Below, in pieces: positions 8,875 to 16,697 of a stretch of 18,473 nt of DNA; position 1 is the stretch's first letter, and every line of letters begins with the position of its first letter. The translations under genes and the position numbers were made by a program. Under the pieces are notes generated by a model. The model did no database searches. It was not told where the DNA came from and was given only the letters and a program-made list of their open reading frames with translations. Source of the DNA: Thermoplasmata archaeon (GTDB lineage Archaea > Thermoplasmatota > Thermoplasmata > Thermoplasmatales > Thermoplasmataceae); contig JAJZXP010000396.1 of NCBI GenBank assembly GCA_021806345.1, positions 1 through 18,473 on the forward strand, written 5' to 3'.

Positions 8875-11800
8875 TTGGATAATTGGGTCCAATTTGTTCA
8901 CAAAGAACATAGTGGACAAAATATTCAGGATCAAGTACTTAATGGGTGGAACGCAGATGGTACTCCAAAGACAATATTAGGAAGGCGTTCTTCAGAGGTC
9001 ATTAAGGAAGTATCTTACAACAAAATAACGCTAATTTTTGGCTATGGTAATTTAAATATTACTCCATTGATCTCAGCACTTATAGTCGATTCGATTAAAC
9101 AAGGAGATGTATTAGTAGGTATCCCCAGACAACGGTACAAGCACTTGAATGATATTTATCAGAAAAATTATTTCTCACTTATAAATGGAGCTTCAAGATT
9201 CTTCTATAATAGTACTTTGTGGTGCAGCGCAAAATTAGACAAAAACTCTTACGGTAGTAATAGAACTGTTTTTGATTTGGGGAGAGTCAAAACTAGACCT
9301 AAATGGGGGATGACTGATTATAAGGATTCAAGTGAATATATTCTAAAGCGTGCGCTTGAAAATGGGGAAGTAAATGAAAGGAGTTTCATAGTTACATTTC
9401 CATTAACAATTGGGCTTCCTGAACTAATGCTAGAAAACCCGGTTTTTCGTTCAAATAATACTGATTATCGTCTAAGGCCATTGAACCCTAGATTTTTGAT
9501 ACTCGAATCGATAGATGAGGTCTTGCATAACATGAATCCGCTAATTTCAATGATTAAAATCTTACTCAATAGAGATATTGGAGCAGTTATTCATTTCTCA
9601 TGGCCTTATCAAACAGGTTTGGAAAAATTCATGGAGCAACTTAACAAACTTGAAAAAAATGAATTAGAGAAAATCTCATATTTTCACTTTGGACGAACTA
9701 TTTGTATCAAGTCAAAAGATTCATTTCTTAACGAAATTACTACTTTATCTAAAGAAGGAGATATTTCTAGTGCGCTTAATAATCACCCAAGTATAAAAGA
9801 ACTCTCTATTGAAGGGAGGTCTTGGAATTCATATTACCCAGAGACTATACGAAAAATCAATAACCATTTTCTAGTTTGCCTTGTGGGGGACACTATCCCC
9901 GTTTCTGACCATTTAAATTCCATTGTCTCTGAACCAACCGATATTGATGAATTAATTGGCAACTTAAGGCAGGAGTTGGTTAGGAGGAAGTTAAGTGGAA
10001 ATATTGGCTACATTTTGTCATTCTTGCCATTTTTGGATTCCTTTGTCATACCTAGCGAGTTCAGAGTCCCATTTAAAATAAATGCCACTTTCAGAAGCCT
10101 ACCATTGAGGTCAGCAGTTGAGAACGCAAGGAGTATCGCTAATCATGAGCAAAAGGCAATCCTCAATCGACTACTTTCCTTGATAAATAGGCTCTCAGCC
10201 GTCAAAGATTTAAGCCTATCAATTCAGAATCTAAAAACGCCTAATTATCTGGGAAAATCTACTGCTTTAATGACCTATCTACTGTTAAGGGGTTCAATCG
10301 AGCAATATGTCGAAATTATTGTCTGTGAGTATAATTATAGGGTCGGATTTGGATATCCCTCTTTAAATTATTTTATAAAAATGCTGAAGGAGATAAAAAA
10401 CAGAGTGCCTATCAAATTTAAGAGTCTTTTCAGGGAAGAGTTCGTTCTTTTCAATCCAATAACATCCAAATTAATCAAATGCGATTATGCACAGGAAATC
10501 CTGGAACTTGATTTTTGTTCTAGTTTTACCGGGCATTCAGTGGAAGTTAAAATAAAATCATTGATGGAAAATGGAAATATTAGGGTTTGCAAAAACAAAA
10601 TCATTTTTGAGAATATTGCAAGTTTAAAGAAAAATGCAAGTACTTATGATGCTGAGAACACAGAACTTCTCTTACCAGGACCTATTCCATTGCTTTCCTT
10701 CGAAGGTGGGATTCCGAAGATAACGCAAGGACTGGATACTATTTTGAGACCATTTAGAGTGGTCGTATTTTTCTCGTACTTTGGTGAGAATTTTTCTAGA
10801 ATAAAGAACCAGCTTTCTATTTTAGATGGTTTATTAGCAGGAGATACAAACAATCCAATAGTTGCAAAAGATTTTGCGATCTCTAAAAGCCTCAACAACG
10901 TTCTGAAAAATGATCATTTAAATCAAATAATTCCTGAAGCACATGAGAGTTACGAAGCACTTAAAAGTGACGACCTTGAAGATGCCCCTCTGGATGACGC
11001 TTTCAGAGTTGCATCTTTTGACTACGAAAAAATGGTTAATAATGAAAATAGTAAGAGTCTTTTGGAACAATGGATCAATATCTCTAAGGCAAATAAAGCG
11101 AAAATAGCTCAACAGTCTGCGCCAACTGCGACAGATCTAATTAAATTGGCTGTAGTGTTTGACGGCATGCGTAATGAAAGTAATGTTTGGATAAGGAGAG
11201 GTTCATATATTAGAGTTGTTCAAAACGAGGATACTAAGATGACTCTAAGTGAGGAACTAGTGCCGGGGTTAAGAATTGCATATATGGAGACGGAATCAAG
11301 AGAAAGCCTAGATAATTCTTTTATAAGAGATTATACAAGCTACAGAGGATTAACATTGGAATCTATCTTGGAGCCTTTCGAATGTCTCAAAAATTTTTGC
11401 AATGTTCTCTTAGACCAGGATTTCAGGAGCGAATATGATCCAAAAAATTATTCAAGATTGAAATGGCTCTCAGAAATGCAAAAAGAGAAACTTCATAGTA
11501 CGTTGAAATTCTTGATAGATCCAACTCCTCTGCTTAATAATGACTATGATATGATAAAGAATTATTTTAAGAACAATGAAATATGGCCTAAAATTTCAGA
11601 ATTATCAACAAGCGATCTCATAGAACTAAAGAGAATGTTTGAAAGAAATGGAGTGAATGACGTTTCCTTATTTAGAACGATGACCGCTTTAGGATTTGAT
11701 TACGAATTTGCATCGTTTAAAAGTATGCTAAGGAAACTCAATGCAGGGAAAAAGCATTACTATTTTGAGAAGTCTGAGAATCTTCTAGCACTTTCTTTGT

Positions 11801-11991
11801 TTATAGTTCACCGTAAAACTGAGGAAAATTATGAAGAGTTGACAGGTGCAGGTAAAGAGATAAGGATTGTTTTGCAATTAGTAGGGAAATCTATTCAGAG
11901 AGTCATCAGAGGGGAAATTGGTACCATAAATGAAATGGACAACAGGATCAGGGACAGCGTAAAATTGTGTAAGATAACAAAGGTGTTTTAG
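8875..11991 (+). CDS. DrmE-like large protein of the DISARM-type operon, 1038 aa
   Basis: I assign this mainly by position: in class 2 DISARM the drmABC core is accompanied by a large protein of unknown function, DrmE. The N-terminal 250 residues read like a degenerate helicase lobe: an ITLIFGYGN strand-loop (51-59) where a P-loop would stand, a GDVLVGIPRQRY segment, and FLILES plus IDE (207-215) in Walker B position. No intact Walker A lysine is seen, so ATP hydrolysis is doubtful. The remaining 750 residues are mixed helix and strand without motifs I know. The start is a TTG at 8875 directly after the drmC TAA, with GGGGGT nine bases before it. It is the last operon gene, followed by T-rich sequence. 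The reading frame is certain; the name is tentative. Confidence 0.6.
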   Translation: MDNWVQFVHKEHSGQNIQDQVLNGWNADGTPKTILGRRSSEVIKEVSYNKITLIFGYGNLNITPLISALIVDSIKQGDVLVGIPRQRYKHLNDIYQKNYFSLINGASRFFYNSTLWCSAKLDKNSYGSNRTVFDLGRVKTRPKWGMTDYKDSSEYILKRALENGEVNERSFIVTFPLTIGLPELMLENPVFRSNNTDYRLRPLNPRFLILESIDEVLHNMNPLISMIKILLNRDIGAVIHFSWPYQTGLEKFMEQLNKLEKNELEKISYFHFGRTICIKSKDSFLNEITTLSKEGDISSALNNHPSIKELSIEGRSWNSYYPETIRKINNHFLVCLVGDTIPVSDHLNSIVSEPTDIDELIGNLRQELVRRKLSGNIGYILSFLPFLDSFVIPSEFRVPFKINATFRSLPLRSAVENARSIANHEQKAILNRLLSLINRLSAVKDLSLSIQNLKTPNYLGKSTALMTYLLLRGSIEQYVEIIVCEYNYRVGFGYPSLNYFIKMLKEIKNRVPIKFKSLFREEFVLFNPITSKLIKCDYAQEILELDFCSSFTGHSVEVKIKSLMENGNIRVCKNKIIFENIASLKKNASTYDAENTELLLPGPIPLLSFEGGIPKITQGLDTILRPFRVVVFFSYFGENFSRIKNQLSILDGLLAGDTNNPIVAKDFAISKSLNNVLKNDHLNQIIPEAHESYEALKSDDLEDAPLDDAFRVASFDYEKMVNNENSKSLLEQWINISKANKAKIAQQSAPTATDLIKLAVVFDGMRNESNVWIRRGSYIRVVQNEDTKMTLSEELVPGLRIAYMETESRESLDNSFIRDYTSYRGLTLESILEPFECLKNFCNVLLDQDFRSEYDPKNYSRLKWLSEMQKEKLHSTLKFLIDPTPLLNNDYDMIKNYFKNNEIWPKISELSTSDLIELKRMFERNGVNDVSLFRTMTALGFDYEFASFKSMLRKLNAGKKHYYFEKSENLLALSLFIVHRKTEENYEELTGAGKEIRIVLQLVGKSIQRVIRGEIGTINEMDNRIRDSVKLCKITKVF

Positions 11992-12212
11992 TTTTATAAA
12001 TGATTCGCCTTTCTATTTCTATGGAAATTTTATCTGACATTTTCCTTTATAGTACCATGATTCTAATTGATTCTATGTCATACACCATGGTGGATGATTT
12101 TATTATATAATTACAGCGTTAACATGCGAGATTCCTCAGGTTGGTCAGGAGGAATTAAGATTTTAATGTGGTTGGATACACCTAGATTACTAAAAAATAC
12201 AGTAAAGCAACG
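11992..12212. other. convergent intergenic region with T-rich stretches
   Basis: This gap separates the end of the plus-strand DISARM-like operon from the end of the minus-strand radical SAM gene. T-rich runs directly after the stop (GTTTTAGTTTTATAAA, then CCTTTCTATTTCT) resemble archaeal terminators for the operon. A 31-codon plus-strand frame from 12123 to 12215 is present but has no family resemblance. I see no gene here. Confidence 0.4.
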
Positions 12213-13334
12213 TTAATGGTGCGATTGAACAACATAGGGGACTGTTTCCATTTTCTTTGGTCTGAGCTCCATAGCCTGTTCAAAGGTATCGGAATATAGG
12301 AACTTGTCTGCAAGAGCTTTGTACGGGACCCATGTTCCAGCGAAGCCCAACACTCTTCTGGCATCCGCAATCATCTCAAGTTTCTCTGGGTCCCAGAGTG
12401 GTGATACATACCCTGCCCTGGTAAGTGAGTTAAGCGGAATGAATCTCATGGGATACACCGAGGCGCCCCATTTCACCAGATTCTTGAGCCTCAGAAGAAA
12501 ATCTTCCGGTGTGTCCCCTTTTTTATGCTGTTCATCCCAGAAATTGTATAGCATGTAAAAGATAAGGTTTTTCTTCTTGTATCCAGCATTACCAAGGAGA
12601 TTGATTGCTTTCTGTATGTAAGGGCCCTCCCAGGGCCAGTCATATGCCATATGTATGCTCTTCGATTTGACATCTGAAAGGAGAGCTGCGGTCTCTTCGT
12701 CCATTAGCCTGGCATCGAGTCCCTGATTAAAGTCGGCTTCAATGCCATGATCAATTAGCTCCTTTAACATTGATTTAGCGTAGGGAGAAGCAAGGAAGTT
12801 GTTGTCCCATATTGTAACTTTCTTGTGGGAAGGATGCATCAAGTCCAATATGGAGGGTTTCTGGTCCCTCATCCCGCCTTCTACCTTTGGAACAACACAG
12901 AACTGACATTTCCTTATGCAGCCACGGGATGTGAATACAATGGACCTATCCCAATCTTTCCATTTATCAACCTGCTTAAGGAGATGATAGGCAGGCAATA
13001 GATTCTCAGCTTCTGGATAAAGTCCTAAATGAATCCTAGCATATGGAAATGCTTTTTTTATATTGCCGGGCATTAGTGTAGCGTAAATTCCGCCAACGTA
13101 TATTGGTACGTCCGAAAATTGATTGTGATAAAACTCTATAGCATCATGAACGGGCTTCCAAGAATATGTGAATAGCGAAGTAATATAGATCTTTGATGGC
13201 TTAAAGTCAACTTGCTGTGTTCCATTGACGAGAAACACGCGGTTCCAACTTCTCTCTTCCATTTTTCCCAATTTCAAGAGACCTAGTGGGGGATATTTGG
13301 AATAGTAGGAAGGCTCTACTTCTAGGATCCTCAT
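12213..13334 (-). CDS. radical SAM protein with cobalamin-binding-like N-terminus, 373 aa
   Basis: The cluster motif SRGCIRKCQFC holds Cys139, Cys143 and Cys146 in the CxxxCxxC spacing that binds the 4Fe-4S cluster used to cleave S-adenosylmethionine. The first 120 residues resemble the Rossmann-like cobalamin-binding domain of this superfamily: MRILEVEPSYY strand, IYITSLFTY, then VGGIYATLMPG. After the barrel come a DFNQGLDARL strand, an MRFIPLNSL segment and a C-terminal helical part. I recall related proteins scattered in genomes and some phages without known substrate, so the reaction (methylation, sulfur insertion or other radical chemistry) cannot be named. It is the second gene after the GHKL ATPase, 49 bases downstream on the same strand, with GAGG four bases before ATG 13334. 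The motif is intact, so activity is likely. Confidence 0.9.
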   Translation of the reverse strand: MRILEVEPSYYSKYPPLGLLKLGKMEERSWNRVFLVNGTQQVDFKPSKIYITSLFTYSWKPVHDAIEFYHNQFSDVPIYVGGIYATLMPGNIKKAFPYARIHLGLYPEAENLLPAYHLLKQVDKWKDWDRSIVFTSRGCIRKCQFCVVPKVEGGMRDQKPSILDLMHPSHKKVTIWDNNFLASPYAKSMLKELIDHGIEADFNQGLDARLMDEETAALLSDVKSKSIHMAYDWPWEGPYIQKAINLLGNAGYKKKNLIFYMLYNFWDEQHKKGDTPEDFLLRLKNLVKWGASVYPMRFIPLNSLTRAGYVSPLWDPEKLEMIADARRVLGFAGTWVPYKALADKFLYSDTFEQAMELRPKKMETVPYVVQSHH

Positions 13335-13383
13335 GGATCCTCAATACATGTTCCAATTATAAATTCTTGGATCCCAGTGGACC

Positions 13384-15150
13384 CTATTTTTTGGACCATT
13401 GGTCGATCCAGTGTACAATAAAGTCTGCAATGGTAATAATTTCTATGACATTTCTCGGGTCTTGCATATCATCCATGAATGTATGGTTCGATTTATTTCT
13501 AAAAATAGTATGAGTTCCATTCATGATGCCGCTGAAGGCTTCCATGTATTCATCATGAGGGGACCCCTTTAAATCAGGTGGGCTATACTTAGCCTTAAAT
13601 TCTCTAAGGAGGTCTTTCCATTCAATATGTTCTGCTTCCTTCTTTTGAAGCATTTGCTTCAATTTCTGCTCTATGAAGGTAAATACTCTGTCAGTAGTAT
13701 CCTTAACATCCCCATTCCCTACGCGTTTAGCCAAATTCGGATCTATAAGGTTCTGTTTGAGAAATGTTATAACTATTTTAGGCCATGCATTTCTCCTAGG
13801 AACCTTGGCCAGACCTGTTACAATTGCGGGAGGTGCATTCTTTAGATAACTTTTTACCTCTGAGCTATCAAGGGCTCTGTTTACAAGCTCCAACTTCATT
13901 TTATTGGTCGGATCGTGGATGTCTACCTCGCATTTTTCTGCTTTCGATCTGAACTGCTGAGCTAACTCAATTTTTTGGTACATCTTTTCCTTGTTATCCT
14001 GAATTTTTTCCATTTCCTGAACAACAAGACCTGTTTTATTTTTATTTTCATTTGATTCGGCCCTCTTTTCAAGTCGTACATTTGACTTAGCCAGATTAAC
14101 AATACCAATAGCGACCTTAGAATCAAAGTCAGCTATTGCATACAACTCATTAAGTAGAGACTGGGTTTTTTCGACAAATGTTTGAAGGTAGTCACTTGCC
14201 ACGAACCAATCTCTACTTGTATTTATCTCAATTCTGTCATCTAGTAGAATTATTTCTCCATAGAATCTCGGCGAATATTTTGCATGAAACTGGGCCTGAA
14301 CTACAGTCCCGTCACCAACAGTAAGGCCTTTTCTTTTCAGGAGAATTCGTGCATCCTGAAATGAAGACCCTGATTTGTTATATACTGCCCATATTTTGCC
14401 AATAATAGTGCCATCATTGGCTTTAACATCTTTGGTCCAAAGAGTATCTGTTATTGCAATGGAACCTGATTCAAACTTCTTCAGATGAGCAATATCCCCA
14501 TTAATGTCTAGGGTAATATCAATTTCATTCGTCACACGTTCCAAAAATTTGTTTATGGAATCCCTATGTGGGAACGTGTCGCTAATGGGTAAATTGACAG
14601 TATATTCAATAAACTTTTTCATGTTAGTATTTTCGATAAGATTAAGAGTATCTCTACTCAGATTCTCAAACCTAATTTGAGTGAAAGAGTCCCCGGGATC
14701 ATTTATTTCGTCTTCCTTCACATAGAATATATTTTCTATCATCTCCTCAAAAGTCGTCTGAGGCGCTTTACTGATTATATCCCTGTATCTTTTCATGTCG
14801 ATGGTCCCTATATAGGTTCTTTTTCCGACCATTTTTGTTCGAACTATTATAGTATCGCATGCACCGGAGCCAGCGTACATACCAATTCCAAGCTCTCCAA
14901 TTTTTTCTTTTCCCTTGAATGATTTACCAATGCTAAAAGCCTGGGCAATTAGGGATTCTTTATCCATTCCCTTTCCATGGTCCACAATCTCTATGTCACT
15001 ACCATGAAGACTTATCTCAATAGAGAACGAGCCACTGTCGATCGCATTCTGTATGTACTCCCTAAGCCATGTCACATTTCCTGAATACTGGCGCCTCCCA
15101 ATGTCATCTATAATTCCTGCATATACTACCGGATTAAGTTTTTCAAACAT
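13384..15150 (-). CDS. GHKL/HSP90-type ATPase protein, 588 aa
   Basis: The N-terminus is a GHKL ATP-binding domain: N box REYIQNAIDS (Glu31 presumed catalytic, Asn35 for magnesium), G1 box Asp57-x-Gly59-x-Gly61, and lid/G2 box IGELGIGMYAG (84-94). A transducer-like domain follows to about residue 350, then a charged, partly coiled region rich in Lys and Glu (about 355-410) and a helical C-terminus. Layout and size resemble HSP90, MutL or MORC relatives more than histidine kinases, since no phosphoacceptor domain is present. ATP binding would drive dimer closing. GHKL proteins occur in several prokaryotic defence systems. Start: ATG 15150 with GGTGA seven bases upstream, a good match to the archaeal anti-SD. 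The radical SAM gene follows it, suggesting a two-gene unit. Partner and substrate are unknown. Confidence 0.9.
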   Translation of the reverse strand: MFEKLNPVVYAGIIDDIGRRQYSGNVTWLREYIQNAIDSGSFSIEISLHGSDIEIVDHGKGMDKESLIAQAFSIGKSFKGKEKIGELGIGMYAGSGACDTIIVRTKMVGKRTYIGTIDMKRYRDIISKAPQTTFEEMIENIFYVKEDEINDPGDSFTQIRFENLSRDTLNLIENTNMKKFIEYTVNLPISDTFPHRDSINKFLERVTNEIDITLDINGDIAHLKKFESGSIAITDTLWTKDVKANDGTIIGKIWAVYNKSGSSFQDARILLKRKGLTVGDGTVVQAQFHAKYSPRFYGEIILLDDRIEINTSRDWFVASDYLQTFVEKTQSLLNELYAIADFDSKVAIGIVNLAKSNVRLEKRAESNENKNKTGLVVQEMEKIQDNKEKMYQKIELAQQFRSKAEKCEVDIHDPTNKMKLELVNRALDSSEVKSYLKNAPPAIVTGLAKVPRRNAWPKIVITFLKQNLIDPNLAKRVGNGDVKDTTDRVFTFIEQKLKQMLQKKEAEHIEWKDLLREFKAKYSPPDLKGSPHDEYMEAFSGIMNGTHTIFRNKSNHTFMDDMQDPRNVIEIITIADFIVHWIDQWSKK

Positions 15151-15249
15151 CTTTATTCACCCTATCCATACTGTTCAAACCACCTTATTATAAGAAACTA
15201 CAACATCATAGAATTCAGTCATTTCAAAATCCCGTCGTTTTTTGAAACT

Positions 15250-15417
15250 TCATTCCCACTCGACCGTAACCTTCCCTTTCTTCGACTCCTTTGAACCGAA
15301 CACCGACTTATGAACATACAATGTACCGATAACAGGCGATCCTGTGCTTTTCTCCGGAGACCGGTAAGTGCTCTTAGTATCGCGTTCGAACTGAAATTCT
15401 ATCTCTTTTCTGTCCAT
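15250..15417 (-). CDS. small conserved-looking protein, 55 aa
   Basis: ATG at 15417 to TGA at 15250. The protein is charged and strand-rich: an EIEFQFERDTKSTYR opening, a PVIGTLYVHKS strand in the middle and a KVTVEWE end. This layout recalls short hypothetical proteins of 50-60 residues found in many prokaryotes, which I cannot name further. Its ATG begins one base after the TAA of the preceding small frame, with AAAGGA about twelve bases upstream, so the two look co-translated. About 100 bases separate it from the GHKL gene on the same strand. Even composition and clean termination support a real gene; the function is unknown. Confidence 0.65.
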   Translation of the reverse strand: MDRKEIEFQFERDTKSTYRSPEKSTGSPVIGTLYVHKSVFGSKESKKGKVTVEWE

Positions 15418-15418
15418 G

Positions 15419-15559
15419 TTATTTCATTCCTTTGAGAATAACCTCAATCCCTTCGTTTTCGTTACATCTCACGGCAACGTTGACTTCAGCGGGCATGTTT
15501 CAGTCAGGAAACAAATTCCTTGGAAGCACTACAACCAACTTATTCTTACTCAATATCAT
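15419..15559 (-). pseudogene. small reading frame split by an in-frame TGA (19 + 26 codons)
   Basis: From ATG 15559 the frame runs 19 codons (MILSKNKLVVVLPRNLFPD) to TGA at 15500-15502, then continues in the same frame as NMPAEVNVAVRCNENEGIEV and on to TAA at 15419. A good ribosome binding site, AGGGGA, stands nine bases before ATG 15559. The second part could restart at ATG 15496 (25 codons). The joined 45-residue product looks like one small strand-rich protein. The simplest reading is a nonsense mutation in a small gene of the minus-strand string. Recoding is unlikely because neighbouring genes end on TGA. Confidence 0.45.
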
Positions 15560-15580
15560 TTTGTTGCTTCCCCTGTAGAT

Positions 15581-15652
15581 TTAGAGAAATAGAGCGCCGT
15601 TCATGCTCGCCCTAAATTTTGCCTTGATCGGTCTCCTTGAGATACTGTCCAT
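15581..15652 (-). CDS. very short candidate frame, 23 aa
   Basis: ATG 15652 to TAA 15581 encodes a basic 23-residue peptide (MDSISRRPIKAKFRASMNGA then LFL). It starts six bases after the stop of the preceding small frame, with AAAGGG about eight bases upstream. Its place in a close-packed string of minus-strand frames is the only argument for it. It may be a leader peptide, a remnant or chance. Confidence 0.25.
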   Translation of the reverse strand: MDSISRRPIKAKFRASMNGALFL

Positions 15653-15657
15653 CTGCT

Positions 15658-15830
15658 TTACCCTTTCAAAACCTCCTTCACATCAAATCTCTTTCTTAAA
15701 GTACCTGAACTATTTTCTCCGTCCTCGCCAACTATCAATACTGAATTATAATACTGATTCCAAAGATCACTACCAGCAAGGAAGTCCACCACACAGCATT
15801 TACGGTTTGACCTTACATAAACTTTTTCAT
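15658..15830 (-). pseudogene. frameshifted small gene, about 56 aa when read through a -1 shift
   Basis: The frame closing at TAA 15658-15660 encodes 54 residues that look like a genuine protein: VYVRSNRKCCVVDFLAG, a DLWNQYYNSVLIVGEDGENS segment and a KRFDVKEVLKG end. It has no start codon of its own and follows a stop. Directly upstream, in the +1 register, is ATG AAA AAG (15830-15822); a -1 shift at this A-run joins the two as Met-Lys-Lys-Val-Tyr-Val. Either one A has been lost from the run, the assembly dropped a base, or ribosomes slip at A AAA AAG, a classical -1 slippery heptamer when preceded as here by G of the ATG. It is the first of the string of small minus-strand frames before the GHKL gene. 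Function unknown. Confidence 0.5.
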
Positions 15831-16107
15831 GGAATTTTTATTTAAATCATTCTTCGCATGACTATTGCCAAATAATTATTAAAGCGCCTTGATACTGGTC
15901 CCTTAAATGAGCGGATAACATTGGCTTATGCCGTTACTTACTTTCCTTTCAAATTCCAAAATTAATCTTTAGTCCCTCATATAATCGGATTTATGATCTT
16001 CATTTTGTCGGTATTGTTTTTTAAATCGCATTCGGTCATTTATGGATCATTAGAGAATATGAGAACAAGAGAACTTATTGATTGAATTTAGAATGTTTTA
16101 CTGGCAT
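15831..16107. other. gene-poor gap within the string of small minus-strand frames
   Basis: AT-rich sequence with many stops on both strands. A TATA-like TTTAAATA (minus strand, 15839-15846) lies just before the frameshifted small gene but only about 12 bases from its ATG. A 20-codon minus-strand frame (16039 to 15977) is too short to support. It may be decayed DNA between the partial duplicate and the small genes. Confidence 0.4.
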
Positions 16108-16260
16108 TCATTGCATATTATTTTTCTTTCTTTCCACATTGTTAACCTGTGCTACGAGTTTCTCAAACAACTCTTTCGGAACCTCCAGAATTACCTTTAT
16201 ACTTGGAATTATATGGATATTGTAAAACCATCCACTTTCCTTGGAGAAGTCCCCACTCAT
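16108..16260 (-). pseudogene. partial duplicate of the coiled-coil protein C-terminus, 50 aa
   Basis: ATG 16260 to TGA 16108 encodes 50 residues that align without gaps to the last 50 of the coiled-coil protein encoded at 16694-17677. Shared text includes GDFS-x-E-x-GW-x-YN-x-H-x-IP-x-I, then IL-x-x-PK-x-L-x-E-x-L-x-x-QV; about half of all positions are identical and most others conservative. A Leu-Glu pair just before the ATG also matches. No coiled-coil part precedes it: a TAG closes the frame 21 bases upstream of the ATG. It is thus either the stump of a second copy left after deletion, or a stand-alone C-terminal domain still made as a small protein. The many substitutions with an intact frame point to an old copy under some constraint. 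Confidence 0.7.
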
Positions 16261-16300
16261 CTCTAGAGGATGTGGGTCCTGCTATATATGCCTCTGAGCC

Positions 16301-16495
16301 TCATACTTCCTCCTCCAGAGAGACGATAGAATCAAATTGAATGTAAATTCTCTTATTTGCACTTTCAATGAGAATGCCGTTCCTCTGCTCTGCAAGTAGT
16401 ATGCCTTCATAGAAAGCTTCTGCATTGAGAAGGACCTTAACAGATTTGCCGATCCAATTGTCGAGATCCTTAACGTTCTTCTTATGGAATTTCAT
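16301..16495 (-). CDS. Sm/SH3-like small protein, 64 aa
   Basis: The sequence has the beat of a small five-strand barrel: a KSVKVLLN strand, an FYEGILLAEQRNGILIES hairpin, then RIYIQFDSIVSLEE. The G-K-x-V-x-V-x-L opening and the closing I-x-S-L-E strand are like the Sm1 and Sm2 parts of Lsm/Hfq proteins, which form rings that bind RNA, but SH3-like barrels look similar. The first 13 residues are basic and charged. Its ATG lies 14 bases inside the preceding zinc-protein gene, so the two are co-transcribed; no clear ribosome binding site is visible. It is the third gene of the operon starting with the coiled-coil protein. The fold is inferred from strand pattern only. Confidence 0.7.
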   Translation of the reverse strand: MKFHKKNVKDLDNWIGKSVKVLLNAEAFYEGILLAEQRNGILIESANKRIYIQFDSIVSLEEEV

Positions 16496-16697
16496 AAATC
16501 TGAATCAGGTTGAAATTTCTGTTATCTATCGATCTGCGAGCTGCTTCAAAGAAGTCATGATGAATCCAGAAAAAGTGATTCGTGGATTTTATGTCCTTAT
16601 CGCAGATATCACAATGGAAACCCTGAACTTTATTTCCGCTGAGTATCCCGAATCTGCGAAGCATTGATCTGATTACAACGTAAGAATAATGACTCAT
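16482..16697 (-). CDS. C2H2-like zinc-binding small protein, 71 aa
   Basis: A zinc-finger-like site stands in the middle: Cys29-x2-Cys32, then His41 and His46 (or His47), i.e. C-x2-C-x8-H-x4-H, slightly shorter than the classical C2H2 finger. The N-terminus is basic (RSMLRRFG) and the C-terminus is a helix (FFEAARRSIDN) followed by a strand. Such small archaeal zinc proteins often bind nucleic acid or mediate contacts, but I cannot name the family. The start overlaps the TGA of the coiled-coil gene as ATGA and is preceded by GGGAGGG five bases away, so translation is coupled. The end overlaps the Sm-like gene by 14 bases. The three genes form one transcript. Confidence 0.78.
   Translation of the reverse strand: MSHYSYVVIRSMLRRFGILSGNKVQGFHCDICDKDIKSTNHFFWIHHDFFEAARRSIDNRNFNLIQIYEIP

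Noticed and set aside
12304..12558. 84-codon plus-strand frame opposite the radical SAM gene
   Set aside because: It lies wholly within the strongly coding minus-strand gene and shows no domain.
15500..15502. TGA read as selenocysteine or tryptophan
   Set aside because: Several nearby genes (the DrmB-like gene, the 55-residue protein, the zinc-protein neighbour) end on TGA, and no selenocysteine insertion hairpin is evident; a nonsense mutation is simpler.
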